Positions 7,194 through 15,327 are shown, counted from the first letter of the stretch. The stretch: 32,402 nt of DNA from Acidimicrobiales bacterium (GCA_035316325.1 DATHJB010000163.1:1-32402), one strand, 5' to 3'. Notes: generated by a model not told the origin, from the sequence alone. Translations and numbers: made by a program.

Positions 7194-7814
7194 TCAGGTC
7201 TGGGGCAGCTCGCCCCGCAGCACCACGACGCCCTCGGCGAGGGTGCCGCCGTCGACCGGTTGGCGGGTCACGGTGATGGCGTCGTAGCCCGCCGGGTCGA
7301 CGCCCAGCCACAGCTGGACCTCGTCCTCGTCGCCCCGCTGGTGGAACGTCCCGGCCGACACCTTGCCCTTGCCCTCGGCCACCAGCCACGCCTCGTAGAA
7401 GGTGCCCTCCGGCGCCGGGGGCAGCCCGTCGGTCGCCAGCACCACCGAGAACCCGGACGGCTCGTCGCGCAGGGTCACGGTCGCCGAGGCCGACGGCGCC
7501 TCCTCGGTCCCCGCCAGCGCCACCTCGACGCCCGACGGCGACGAGTCGCCCGTCAGCACCAGGCTGCCGCCCACCGCCAGGCCCACCACGACCACCGCCG
7601 CGGCCGCCAGCAGCCCCGGACGCTGCCACACCGGCCGCCGTCGGGGCGCCGGCGCGCGATGGCGCGGCAGCTCCGACACCGGGGCGCCGGCCGTGTCGGC
7701 CCCGAGCGCCTCCGCCAGCGTCCGCTCGCGCAGGCCCGGGGAGACCTCCGCCCAGACGGCGGGGTCGTCCAGCAGCCGGGCGAGCGTCGGGTCGACGGGG
7801 TCGGTGCCGCTCAC
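7194..7814 (-). CDS. RskA-like anti-sigma factor
   Basis: The product has 206 residues. A short cytosolic N-terminus (1-64; LARLLDDPAVWAEVSPGLRERTLAEAL) would hold the sigma factor, one membrane segment spans about 67-89, and the external part (about 95-206) matches the RskA C-terminal domain, with SGFSVVLATDGLPPAPEGTFYEAWLV and GTFHQRG. RskA-type proteins sequester an ECF sigma factor until proteolysis releases it. The zinc-anti-sigma motif HxxxCxxC is absent, as in other RskA-type proteins. It is encoded 52 bases behind the sigma gene, the standard order. The start is GTG 7814. A GAACC-N16-CCGTA element 10-35 bases upstream suggests the released sigma factor also drives its own inhibitor. 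Confidence 0.85.
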   Translation of the reverse strand: MSGTDPVDPTLARLLDDPAVWAEVSPGLRERTLAEALGADTAGAPVSELPRHRAPAPRRRPVWQRPGLLAAAAVVVVGLAVGGSLVLTGDSSPSGVEVALAGTEEAPSASATVTLRDEPSGFSVVLATDGLPPAPEGTFYEAWLVAEGKGKVSAGTFHQRGDEDEVQLWLGVDPAGYDAITVTRQPVDGGTLAEGVVVLRGELPQT

Positions 7815-7823
7815 GACGGTAGG

Positions 7824-7849
7824 TACGGTCCTGGTCGGTGGGTCGGTTC
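7824..7849 (-). promoter_or_regulatory. ECF-sigma-type promoter before the anti-sigma gene
   Basis: GAACC (7849-7845), 16 bases and CCGTA (7828-7824) on the minus strand, in the 52-bp gap between the sigma stop and the anti-sigma GTG at 7814. The spacer is one base longer than in the two other copies. Third occurrence of the same bipartite element in this operon. Confidence 0.55.
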
Positions 7850-7866
7850 GGTGGACATGACGATCC

Positions 7867-8421
7867 TCAGAACGTATCCATGCTGGGTGCGAGCGCCGCC
7901 GCGAGCTGGCGGTAGGCGGTGTGGGTACGGGACTTGACGGTGCCGAGCGGCACCCCGAGGCGCTCGGCGATCTCGGGTTGGGTCAGCTGCTCCTGGTGGG
8001 CCAGGCGGACGACGTCCCGACTGGCCGGCGGCAGGGCGTCGATGGCGGCGCGCAGCGCCCACACGTCGGCGATGTCGCCGATCGACGGCGGCTCCACCAC
8101 GGGCAGGTCGAGCGGGGCCACGTCGTCGATGTTGCGGGCCTGGTGGCGGCGCTCGCGGCGCCACACGTCGACCGCGGTGCGCCGGACGATCGACCGCAGC
8201 CACGGCCCCAAGGGCCGCTCCGGGTCGAACGTGGCGGCGGCCCGCCAGGCCTGCACGAACGCCTGCTGCACCGCCTCCTCGGCCAGGCGCCGGTCACCGA
8301 GCAGCGTGGTGGCGACGCCCAGCATCGGCCCGGCGTAGGCGTCGAAGACCTCGCCCAGGGCGGAGTCGTCGCCCGCGGTGAACCGCTCCTCGACCGACGC
8401 TCCCCGTTGCCTCCGACCCAT
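7867..8421 (-). CDS. ECF-family RNA polymerase sigma factor
   Basis: The product has 184 residues. Region 2 (about 11-80) reads VFDAYAGPMLGVATTLLGDRRLAEEAVQQAFVQAWRAAATFDPERPLGPWLRSIVRRTAVDVWRRE. Region 4 (about 118-175) reads IDALPPASRDVVRLAHQEQLTQPEIAERLGVPLGTVKSRTHTAYRQL, with the HTH. No sigma-3 or C-terminal extension is present. The start is ATG 8421, which overlaps the plus-strand ATG of the divergent lpqY-like frame; GGGCGGAG precedes it. It heads the operon sigma, anti-sigma, membrane protein, cupredoxin, lipoprotein. Gene order suggests a SigK/RskA-like switch controlling an exported redox module. The inducing signal cannot be read from the sequence. Confidence 0.92.
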   Translation of the reverse strand: MGRRQRGASVEERFTAGDDSALGEVFDAYAGPMLGVATTLLGDRRLAEEAVQQAFVQAWRAAATFDPERPLGPWLRSIVRRTAVDVWRRERRHQARNIDDVAPLDLPVVEPPSIGDIADVWALRAAIDALPPASRDVVRLAHQEQLTQPEIAERLGVPLGTVKSRTHTAYRQLAAALAPSMDTF

Positions 8422-9802
8422 GCTCCGCCCTGCCTCGTCCGCCCCTGGACAGTATCGGCAGTTTGAGGACCGGGGTGCCGGGGCAGCGTCCTCGGCCACG
8501 AGGAGAGATCGAGCCACCACGCTGCGTCGCACCGCCGGCGCCGTCACCCTCCTGCTGGGAGCGGCCACCCTGGGCTGCTCGGGCGACGCCGACGGCATCA
8601 CCACGCTGACCTGGTACATCAATCCCGACAACGGCGGGCAGGCGGCGCTGGCCGAGACCTGCACCAAGGCCGCCGACGGCAAGTACCGCATCACCACCGC
8701 GCCCCTGCCGAACGACGCCGACGGCCAGCGGGAGCAGCTGGTCCGGCGGCTCGCCGCCAACGACTCGTCGATCGACCTGATGAGCCTCGACGTGGCGTTC
8801 CTCGCCGAGTTCGCCCACGCCGGCTTCCTCGAGCCCTTCGACGAGGACACGGCGACGGAGCTCACCGACGGCGTGCTCCCCGCACCTGCCAAGTCGGCCA
8901 CCTGGGACGACAAGCTGATGGCGGCTCCGTTCTGGGCCAACACCCAGCTGCTCTGGTACCGGAAGTCGGTGGCCGAGAAGGCGGGCCTCGACCCCGACAG
9001 CGGTCCCGTCACCTGGGACCAGGTCATCGCCGCCGGTGAGCAGACCGGCACCACCGTCGAGGTGTCGGCCGCCCAGTACGAGGGCTACGTGGTGTGGATC
9101 AACGCCCTGGTGGCGGGGGCCGGCGGTGAGATCCTGTCCGACGTCGAGGCCGGTCGCGACGCCACGCCCGAGATCGACTCCGACGCCGGCCGGACGGCCG
9201 CAGGGATCATCGGTCAGCTGGGCCGGTCCTCGGTGGCCGACCCGCAGATCGACACCGCCACCGAGGAGACCGTGCGCTCCGGGTTCCAGGCCGACGACGG
9301 CGGCTTCATGGTCAACTGGCCCTACGTGTACGGCGCCGCCCAGGGCGCGGTGGCCGACGGCTCCCTCGACCAGGCCGTGTTCGACGACATCGCCTGGGCC
9401 CGCTACCCGCAGTCGGTCGCCGGCACCGACAGCGCCCCTCCCCTCGGCGGCATCCACCTGGGCGTCGGCGCCTTCGGAAGTCACAAGGACCTGGCGGTCG
9501 ACGCCGTGCGCTGCCTCACCTCGGACGACAGCCAGACCGCCTACATGCTGGCCGAGGGCAACCCCGCGGCCCGGGGCGACGTCTACGACGACGCCGACGT
9601 CCAGGCGAAGTTCCCGATGGCGCCACTGATCCGCGACTCGATCGCGTCCGCCGGCATCCGGCCGCAGACGCCGTTCTACCCCGACGTCAGCGCCGCCCTG
9701 CAGCGCACGTTCTCGCCGCCCCGCAACGTGCGCGCCTCGACCACGCCGCGCCGGGCGGCGCAGCTCATCACCGACGTGCTCAACGACGAGGCGCTGGTCT
9801 GA
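8420..9802 (+). CDS. lpqY: LpqY-like trehalose/disaccharide ABC substrate-binding lipoprotein
   Basis: The core closely follows mycobacterial LpqY: LTWYINPDNGGQAAL, QLVRRLAANDSSIDLMSLDVAFLAEFAHAGFLEPF, WDDKLMAAPFWANTQLLWYRKS, GYVVWINALVAGAGGEILS, FMVNWPYVYG and LGGIHLGVGAF. It should capture trehalose or a similar alpha-glucoside outside the membrane for SugAB-SugC. A lipoprotein signal (TLRRTAGAVTLLLGAATLGC) is clear, but it begins 33 residues after the only in-frame ATG nearby (8420; another at 8378). A CTG at 8522, 14 bases after AGGAGAG (8501-8507), would place the signal peptide at the true N-terminus, so a CTG start is possible. The stop overlaps the sugA start (TGATG). First gene of lpqY-sugA-sugB-sugC. 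Confidence 0.88.
   Translation: MLRPASSAPGQYRQFEDRGAGAASSATRRDRATTLRRTAGAVTLLLGAATLGCSGDADGITTLTWYINPDNGGQAALAETCTKAADGKYRITTAPLPNDADGQREQLVRRLAANDSSIDLMSLDVAFLAEFAHAGFLEPFDEDTATELTDGVLPAPAKSATWDDKLMAAPFWANTQLLWYRKSVAEKAGLDPDSGPVTWDQVIAAGEQTGTTVEVSAAQYEGYVVWINALVAGAGGEILSDVEAGRDATPEIDSDAGRTAAGIIGQLGRSSVADPQIDTATEETVRSGFQADDGGFMVNWPYVYGAAQGAVADGSLDQAVFDDIAWARYPQSVAGTDSAPPLGGIHLGVGAFGSHKDLAVDAVRCLTSDDSQTAYMLAEGNPAARGDVYDDADVQAKFPMAPLIRDSIASAGIRPQTPFYPDVSAALQRTFSPPRNVRASTTPRRAAQLITDVLNDEALV
8453..8478 (-). promoter_or_regulatory. Weaker ECF-type promoter before the sigma gene (possible autoregulation)
   Basis: On the minus strand GCACC (8478-8474), 15 bases and CCGATA (8458-8453) resemble the GAACC-N15-CCGTA elements further down the operon, with one change in the -35 and one inserted base in the -10. 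It lies 32 bases before the sigma ATG. It is plausible as an autoregulatory promoter but weaker than the other copies. Confidence 0.35.
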
Positions 9803-10695
9803 TGGCCGTCCGGTCGGACACGATCCGCGCCCGCGACGAGCAGCGGCTCGGCTGGTACCTGGTGGCGCCGGCGTTCCTGGTGATGCTGGCCGTCACCGCC
9901 TACCCGGTGGGCCGGGCCATCTGGCTGTCGCTGTTCCGCAACCGGATCACCGACCCGGGCGGCACCGAGTTCGTCGGCCTCGACAACTACAAGGTGGTGC
10001 TCACCGACAGCCTGTGGTGGACCGACGTCGGCACCACGGTGATCGTCACCGTGGTCACGGTGGTGGTGGAGCTGGTGCTCGGCTTCGCGCTGGCCAGCGT
10101 GATGCACCGCGTCGTCCTCGGCCGGCGCACGGTCCGCACCGCGATCCTGATCCCCTACGGGATCGTCACCGTGGTCGCCGCGTTCGCCTGGCTCTACGCG
10201 TTCTCGCTCAGCTCCGGCTTCGTCAACTCGTGGCTCGGGCTGGAGGACAAGGCCTGGTTCGGCGACCGCTGGTCGGCGCTGTTCGTGATCATCCTGTCGG
10301 AGATCTGGAAGACGACGCCGTTCATGTCGCTGCTGCTGCTCGCCGGCCTGGCGCAGGTGCCGGAGGAGCTGCAGGAGGCGGCCCGGGTGGACGGGGCGAC
10401 CTGGTGGCAGCGCCTGTGGCGGGTGACCCTGCCCAACATGAAGCCGGCGATCATGGTGGCGCTGCTGTTCCGCACGCTCGACGCCTACCGCATCTTCGAC
10501 TCGATCTTCATCATGACGGGCGGCGCCGAGAAGACCGAGTCGGTGTCGTTCCTGGCCTACCGCCAGGTGATCGTGCGCACCGAGCTGGGCCTCGGCTCTG
10601 CGGTGTCGATGCTGCTGTTCGCCACGGTCGTGCTGATCGCCTTCGTGTTCGTGAAGGTGTTCGGCACCGACCTGTCCCGGGTGCGGGGTGAGTGA
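9802..10695 (+). CDS. sugA: ABC sugar permease SugA (MalF type)
   Basis: The product has 297 residues and six predicted membrane segments (first at about 17-38, last at about 265-285). The EAA loop EELQEAARVDGATWWQRLWRVTLPNMKPA, around residue 190-220, contacts the ATPase. LpqY-like and SugC-like neighbours place it in the trehalose-type importer. Its ATG overlaps the lpqY stop by one base, so translation is coupled. The sugB gene starts 9 bases after its stop. Confidence 0.93.
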   Translation: MAVRSDTIRARDEQRLGWYLVAPAFLVMLAVTAYPVGRAIWLSLFRNRITDPGGTEFVGLDNYKVVLTDSLWWTDVGTTVIVTVVTVVVELVLGFALASVMHRVVLGRRTVRTAILIPYGIVTVVAAFAWLYAFSLSSGFVNSWLGLEDKAWFGDRWSALFVIILSEIWKTTPFMSLLLLAGLAQVPEELQEAARVDGATWWQRLWRVTLPNMKPAIMVALLFRTLDAYRIFDSIFIMTGGAEKTESVSFLAYRQVIVRTELGLGSAVSMLLFATVVLIAFVFVKVFGTDLSRVRGE

Positions 10696-10704
10696 GATGA
10701 GCGC

Positions 10705-11532
10705 ATGAGCTCCCGCCGCAGAACCGTCGGCTGGGCCGTGGCGGGCCTCCTGATCGTCACCTACACGCTGGTGCCGGTGGCCTGGATCGTGTCGCTGTCG
10801 TTCAAGAAGGGCGACGACATCGACAACAAGTCGTTCCTCCCCAAGCAATGGACCTGGGACAACTACCGGCAGGTGTTCGACACCGACCTGTTCACCTCCG
10901 CGCTGCGGAACTCGATCGGCATCTCGCTGATCTCCACGGTCCTGTCGGTGACCCTGGCGACGGTGGCCGCCTACGCGATCGCCCGGCTCGAGTTCAAGGG
11001 CCGCAAGTTCGTGCTGACCACCGCCCTGGCGATCGCCATGTTCCCCACGGTGGCGCTGGTCGGGCCGCTGTTCGACATGTGGCGCTCGATCGGCCTCTAC
11101 GACACCTGGCTGGGGCTGATCATCCCCTACATGTCGTTCACGCTGCCGCTCGCCATCTGGACGCTGTCGGCCTTCTTCCGCCAGATCCCCTGGGAGCTGG
11201 AGCAGGCCGCCCAGGTCGACGGGGCGACGCCGTGGCAGGCGTTCCGCAAGGTGATCGTGCCGCTGGCGGCGCCCGGCGTCTTCACCGCCGCGATCCTCAC
11301 GTTCTTCTTCGCCTGGAACGACTTCGTGTTCGGCATCTCGCTCACCGCCACCGACGCCGCCCGTCCGGTGCCGGCGGCGCTGGCGTTCTTCACGGGCGCC
11401 TCGTTCTTCCAGCAGCCCACCGCCGCCATCTCCGCCGCCGCGGTGGTGGTCACGATCCCCGTGATCGTCCTGGTGCTGATCTTCCAGCGCAAGATCGTGG
11501 CGGGCCTGACGTCCGGTGCCGTGAAGGGATGA
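10705..11532 (+). CDS. sugB: ABC sugar permease SugB (MalG type)
   Basis: The product has 275 residues with six membrane segments and the EAA loop [29 protein letters not shown] around residue 170-200. It forms the transmembrane pore with SugA. The start ATG 10705 lies 9 bases after the sugA stop, and the sugC gene starts 8 bases after its own stop. Typical MalG-type C-terminus with [16 protein letters not shown]. Confidence 0.93.
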   Translation: MSSRRRTVGWAVAGLLIVTYTLVPVAWIVSLSFKKGDDIDNKSFLPKQWTWDNYRQVFDTDLFTSALRNSIGISLISTVLSVTLATVAAYAIARLEFKGRKFVLTTALAIAMFPTVALVGPLFDMWRSIGLYDTWLGLIIPYMSFTLPLAIWTLSAFFRQIPWELEQAAQVDGATPWQAFRKVIVPLAAPGVFTAAILTFFFAWNDFVFGISLTATDAARPVPAALAFFTGASFFQQPTAAISAAAVVVTIPVIVLVLIFQRKIVAGLTSGAVKG

Positions 11533-11540
11533 GGTAGCCC

Positions 11541-12701
11541 ATGTCCGCGATCCGCCTCGACAAGGTCTCCAAGGCCTACGGCACCAACGACCCGGTCGTC
11601 CGCGACGTGAGCCTCGACATCGACGACGGCGAGTTCGTGATCCTCGTGGGGCCGTCGGGCAGCGGGAAGTCGACGCTGCTCCGGATGATCGTCGGGCTGG
11701 AGGACGTCACGTCGGGCGACGTGTTCATCGGCGGCGACAACGTGACCGGCAAGCCGCCCCGCGACCGCAACCTGGCGATGGTGTTCCAGAACTACGCGCT
11801 GTACCCGCACCTCACGGTGTTCGAGAACATCGCCTTCCCCCTGCGGCTGAGGAAGACCCCGCCGGCCGAGATCACCCGGCGGGTGGAGGACGCCGCCGAG
11901 ACCCTCGACCTCACCGACTACCTGCAGCGCAAGCCGGCCCAGCTGTCGGGTGGCCAGCGCCAGCGGGTGGCGATGGGGCGGGCGCTGGTGCGGGAGGCCG
12001 ACGCGTTCCTGTTCGACGAGCCGCTGTCGAACCTCGACGCCAAGCTGCGGGGCCAGGTGCGCACCGAGATCGCCCGCCTGCAGGACCGCCTGGGCGTGAC
12101 CACCGTCTACGTGACCCACGACCAGGTGGAGGCCATGACCCTGGGCGACCGGGTGGCGGTCCTGCGCAAGGGCGTGCTGCAGCAGGTGGCGTCGCCGCGG
12201 GAGCTCTACGACGACCCCGTCAACCTGTTCGTCGCCGGCTTCATCGGGTCGCCGGCGATGAACTTCCTGCCGGCCCAGGTGAGCGACGGGCGCCTGTCGC
12301 TCCCGATCGCCGACGTGCCGCTGACCCCGGCCCTGGCCGCGGCCGCCGAGGGCCACGACGTGCTGCTCGCCGGCCTGCGGCCCGAGAGCTTCGAGGCCCT
12401 CGAGATGGTCCCCGAGGAGCACCAGGAACTGGGGGTGCCGTTCCGCGCCACCGTCGACGTGGTCGAGTGGCTGGGCAGCGAGCAGTACGCCTACATCCCG
12501 TTCGACGTGCCGCCCGAGATCCGGGGTCCGCTGGCGGAGCTGGCCGAGGAGCTCGACAGCGAGCAGCTCCGCACCCAGATCGTGGTCAACGTCTCCACGG
12601 AGAGCCACATCCGCCCGGGCCAGGAGGCCGACCTGTGGCTCGACCCCCGGGAGCTCCACCTCTTCGACCCCCACACCGGCGACAACCTCACCCTCTCCTA
12701 G
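11541..12701 (+). CDS. sugC: ABC sugar importer ATPase SugC (MalK/MsiK type)
   Basis: The product has 386 residues. Walker A GPSGSGKST (37-45), Q-loop Q83, signature LSGGQ (135-139), Walker B FLFDE (156-160) and the switch His in VTHDQ are intact. The C-terminal third (about 240-386) is the OB-fold regulatory domain of MalK-type ATPases, with LRPESFE and a final WLDPRELHLFD. It powers SugAB. It is the only sugar-type ATPase in the window, so it could also energise the second importer at 17.1-20.3 kb, as multitask MsiK does in Streptomyces. Its stop shares CTAG (12698-12701) with the stop of the convergent MaoC remnant. Confidence 0.95.
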   Translation: MSAIRLDKVSKAYGTNDPVVRDVSLDIDDGEFVILVGPSGSGKSTLLRMIVGLEDVTSGDVFIGGDNVTGKPPRDRNLAMVFQNYALYPHLTVFENIAFPLRLRKTPPAEITRRVEDAAETLDLTDYLQRKPAQLSGGQRQRVAMGRALVREADAFLFDEPLSNLDAKLRGQVRTEIARLQDRLGVTTVYVTHDQVEAMTLGDRVAVLRKGVLQQVASPRELYDDPVNLFVAGFIGSPAMNFLPAQVSDGRLSLPIADVPLTPALAAAAEGHDVLLAGLRPESFEALEMVPEEHQELGVPFRATVDVVEWLGSEQYAYIPFDVPPEIRGPLAELAEELDSEQLRTQIVVNVSTESHIRPGQEADLWLDPRELHLFDPHTGDNLTLS

Positions 12702-13262
12702 GCGTCGCGGAGGCGGTAGATGGCGGTGTGGGCGGTCCGGGCGACCGGGCGGTCGCCGACGAGCTGGAGGACGTCGAGGTCGACCAGCTGGTGACCCCGC
12801 CGCTCGTGGAGGTCGGCGACCCGGGCCCGGGTCTCCACCCGGTCGCCGTCGCCCACCAGGCCGAGGAGCTGCACGCGGCTCTCCGTGTGGATCCACGGGC
12901 CCAGCACCACGTTGGCGACCAGCAGCGAGTTGGCGAAGCGCAGCAGCCAGCCGGGATGCGCCAGACCCTCGTCGCGGAACAGGGGCAGCGCCTCGCCGAC
13001 GTCGTCGAGGTACTCGTGCGCCCTGTCGGCCCGGAAGGTGGCGGCGATGCTGCCGAGGTCCGCCCCGGAAGCGGGCCGTGATCGTGCCGCCGGCCAGCCA
13101 GCGGGCGCCCCACCGTTCGGCCGGCAGAAGGCACAGGTAGGCGTACACGTCGACACCCGGCACCAGGCCGCCGCGGAACCCGAACCGCTGGGCCACCTCG
13201 TCGTCGTGGATCTTGTTCGACGAGGCCGTCGCCGTGTTGAACGCCTTGACCGTGTAGATCAT
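12698..13262 (-). pseudogene. MaoC-like hotdog dehydratase, broken by internal deletion and frameshift
   Basis: The 5' part (13262 to about 13075) encodes MIYTVKAFNTATASSNKIHDD..., the N-terminus of two-domain MaoC-like dehydratases, up to GGTITARFR. From about 13070 homology continues in another frame with LGSIAATFRADRAHEYLDDVGEALPLFRDEG through to the C-terminus TAIYRLRDA. The stretch between (end of hotdog domain 1 plus linker, about 60-70 residues in relatives) is missing, so this is a deletion rather than a simple indel. The second half has its own possible internal starts, but an active two-domain enzyme seems unlikely. It lies 30 bases behind the epoxide hydrolase gene on the same strand. 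An assembly artefact is an alternative. Confidence 0.75.
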
Positions 13263-13292
13263 CCCGGAACGTAGCCGGTGTCGGCGTAGCGG

Positions 13293-14420
13293 TCAGCGGA
13301 CGAGGCGGAAGAAGCGGCGCACCTCGTCGACGAAGAGCTCGGGCTGCTCGAAGGCGGCGAAGTGGCCGCCCTTGTCGACCTCGTTCCAGTAGCGCAGGTC
13401 GCGGAAGCGGCCCTCGACCCAGCTGCGCGGCAGCCGGGCGATCTCCTTGGGGAAGATCGAGCACCCCGTGGGAACCTCCACCGGGTCGAGCCGCCGGTCG
13501 CGGAGGCTCTCCCAGTAGAGGCGGCCCGACGAGGCCGCCGTGCCGGGAAGCCAGTAGAGCATCACGTCGTTGAGCATCTGGTCGCGGGTGAGGGCGTTCT
13601 CGGGGTGGCCGTCGCAGTCGGTCCAGGCCCAGAACTTCTCCACGATCCAGGCGCACTGCCCGGCCGGCGAGTCGACCAGCCCGTAGCCGAGCGTCTGCGG
13701 CCGGGTGGACTGCTGCCTCGAGTAGCCGGTCCCCCACTTGCGATGCTCGTCGTAGGCGGCCAGCGCCGCGAGCTCCTCGCCGGTCAGCTCCGGCCCTCCG
13801 GTCGCCGGTCCCGCCACCGGCATGTTGAGGTGGATGCCGGCGACGTGGTCTGGGTCGACCTGGGCGAGGCCGGTGGTGACCGCCGCGCCCCAGTCGCCGC
13901 CCTGGGCCCCGTAGCGGTCGTAGCCCAGCCGCCGCATCAGCTCGGCCCAGGCGGCGGCGATGCGGTCGGTCCCCCAGCCGGTGCCCGCCGGACGATCGCT
14001 GAACCCGTAGCCGGGGAGCGACGGGCACACCACGTGGAAGGCGTCGGCGGGGTCCGGCGGGTCGGTCAGCGGGCCGATCGCGTCGAGGAACTCGACGACC
14101 GAGCCGGGCCAGCCGTGGGTCATGACCAGCGGCAGGGCGTCGTCGTGGGGCGAGCGGACGTGGAGGAGGTGGATGCCCAGCCCGTCGATCTCGGTGCGGA
14201 ACTGCGAGAAGCCGTTCAGCCGCGCCTCGGTGGCCCGCCAGTCGTACTCCTCGGCCCAGTAGCGGCACAGCTCCTGCAGGTACGCCAGCGGCACCCCCTG
14301 CGACCAGTCCCCCACGGTCTCCGCCTCCGGCCACCGCGTCCGCCGCAGCCGCCCCTTCAGATCCTCGAGCTCCGCCTCCGGCACCGCCACCCGAAACGCC
14401 TCGATCGCTCCGTCACCCAT
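13293..14420 (-). CDS. Epoxide hydrolase (EHN-domain alpha/beta hydrolase)
   Basis: The product has 375 residues from ATG 14420 (ATG 14429 is an alternative). The epoxide hydrolase N-terminal domain (about 6-115) starts IEAFRVAVPEAELEDLKGRLRRTRWP and is followed by the alpha/beta fold. HGWPGS (102-107) is the oxyanion segment, GGDWGA carries the nucleophile Asp176, and GGHFAAFEQPE carries the catalytic His353. The enzyme should open epoxides to diols through a covalent alkyl-enzyme ester; the substrate is unknown. The frame stays open upstream but without coding character. It would be co-transcribed with the broken MaoC gene downstream and perhaps with the methyltransferase gene upstream (29 bases). 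Confidence 0.92.
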   Translation of the reverse strand: MGDGAIEAFRVAVPEAELEDLKGRLRRTRWPEAETVGDWSQGVPLAYLQELCRYWAEEYDWRATEARLNGFSQFRTEIDGLGIHLLHVRSPHDDALPLVMTHGWPGSVVEFLDAIGPLTDPPDPADAFHVVCPSLPGYGFSDRPAGTGWGTDRIAAAWAELMRRLGYDRYGAQGGDWGAAVTTGLAQVDPDHVAGIHLNMPVAGPATGGPELTGEELAALAAYDEHRKWGTGYSRQQSTRPQTLGYGLVDSPAGQCAWIVEKFWAWTDCDGHPENALTRDQMLNDVMLYWLPGTAASSGRLYWESLRDRRLDPVEVPTGCSIFPKEIARLPRSWVEGRFRDLRYWNEVDKGGHFAAFEQPELFVDEVRRFFRLVR

Positions 14421-14449
14421 ACCGAGCATTCTGCTCGCCGGCAGGCCGG

Positions 14450-15280
14450 CTAGGGCTTTTGGGCGAGGGCGCCGTAGTGGTAGTGGCCCTCGTGGGGGGC
14501 GTCGGGGGCGTTGGGGCGCCATTGGTCGATGGGGACGATGCCGGGGTCGACCAGGTCGAGGCCGTCGAAGAAGCGGGCGATCTCGTCGTGGGAGCGGATG
14601 GCGAACACGTACGACGAGTCGGCGGGGACCGAGGCGGACAGCTTCGCCATCTCCTCGGGGCGCATGTCGCCGGTGAGGTGCGACACCGCCAGGTAGCTGC
14701 CCGACGGCACGGCCCTCATGAACTCGGCCACGATCCCGGCGGGGTCGTCGGCGTCGCGCACGTGGTGCAGCACGGAGAGTAGTAGAACCGCCACCGGCCG
14801 ATCGAGGTCGAGGGTGGCCTTGGCCCGCCGCAGGATGGCGTCGGGCCGGCGCAGGTCGCCCTCCACGAAGTCGGCTGCACCCTCCGGGGTGGTCTTCGTC
14901 AGGGCGTGGGTGTGGGCGAAGACGATCGGGTCGTTGTCGACCGACACGACCCGGGCCCGGGGCAGCGCCGCCTGGGCGACGGAGAGGACGTTGCCCTCGT
15001 CGGGGATGCCGGTGCCGATGTCGAGGAACTGCTCGACCCCGGCCTCGAGCGCCAGATGGTGCATGACCTGCTTGAGGAACAGCCGGCTGCTGCGCGCCGA
15101 CGCCCGCGCCACGTCGATGCCACCCACCGCCGCGCCCGCCCTCAGGGCCGCCTTGCGGTCCACCTCGAAGTTGGTCGAGCCGCCGAGGAGGTAGTCGTAG
15201 ACGCGGGACTCGTGCGCCACGGTCCTGTCGATCTTGGTCGACTCCGGCCAGGCGCTGCCCGCCGCCGCTTGATCCGCCAC
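14450..15280 (-). CDS. SAM-dependent methyltransferase, DUF574 family
   Basis: The product has 276 residues. It shows the DUF574 (PF04672) pattern: RVYDYLLGGSTNFEVDRKAA near the N-terminus, QFLDIGTGIPDEGNV (SAM-binding glycine loop), VVSVDNDPIVFAH, VLLLSVLHHV and a C-terminus with IDQWRP and HYHYGALAQKP. The family is abundant in actinomycetes; its methyl acceptors are mostly unknown. The start is GTG 15280 behind GGGGGGTG; GTG 15292 is the alternative. The gene lies between the SDR gene (47 bases) and the epoxide hydrolase gene, all on the minus strand, though a shared pathway is not evident. Confidence 0.9.
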   Translation of the reverse strand: MADQAAAGSAWPESTKIDRTVAHESRVYDYLLGGSTNFEVDRKAALRAGAAVGGIDVARASARSSRLFLKQVMHHLALEAGVEQFLDIGTGIPDEGNVLSVAQAALPRARVVSVDNDPIVFAHTHALTKTTPEGAADFVEGDLRRPDAILRRAKATLDLDRPVAVLLLSVLHHVRDADDPAGIVAEFMRAVPSGSYLAVSHLTGDMRPEEMAKLSASVPADSSYVFAIRSHDEIARFFDGLDLVDPGIVPIDQWRPNAPDAPHEGHYHYGALAQKP

Positions 15281-15327
15281 TTCACCCCCCACTGCCAATG
15301 CTTGTCGGCACAAGTATGGCCGACGAT

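Noticed and set aside
6108-7937. Plus-strand open frame of 609 codons
   Set aside because: Antisense to the anti-sigma, membrane-protein and cupredoxin genes; translation is low-complexity.
8422-9054. Extension of the sigma factor frame upstream to 9054
   Set aside because: The extension is Ser-rich antisense of the lpqY gene; sigma region 2 begins just after ATG 8421.
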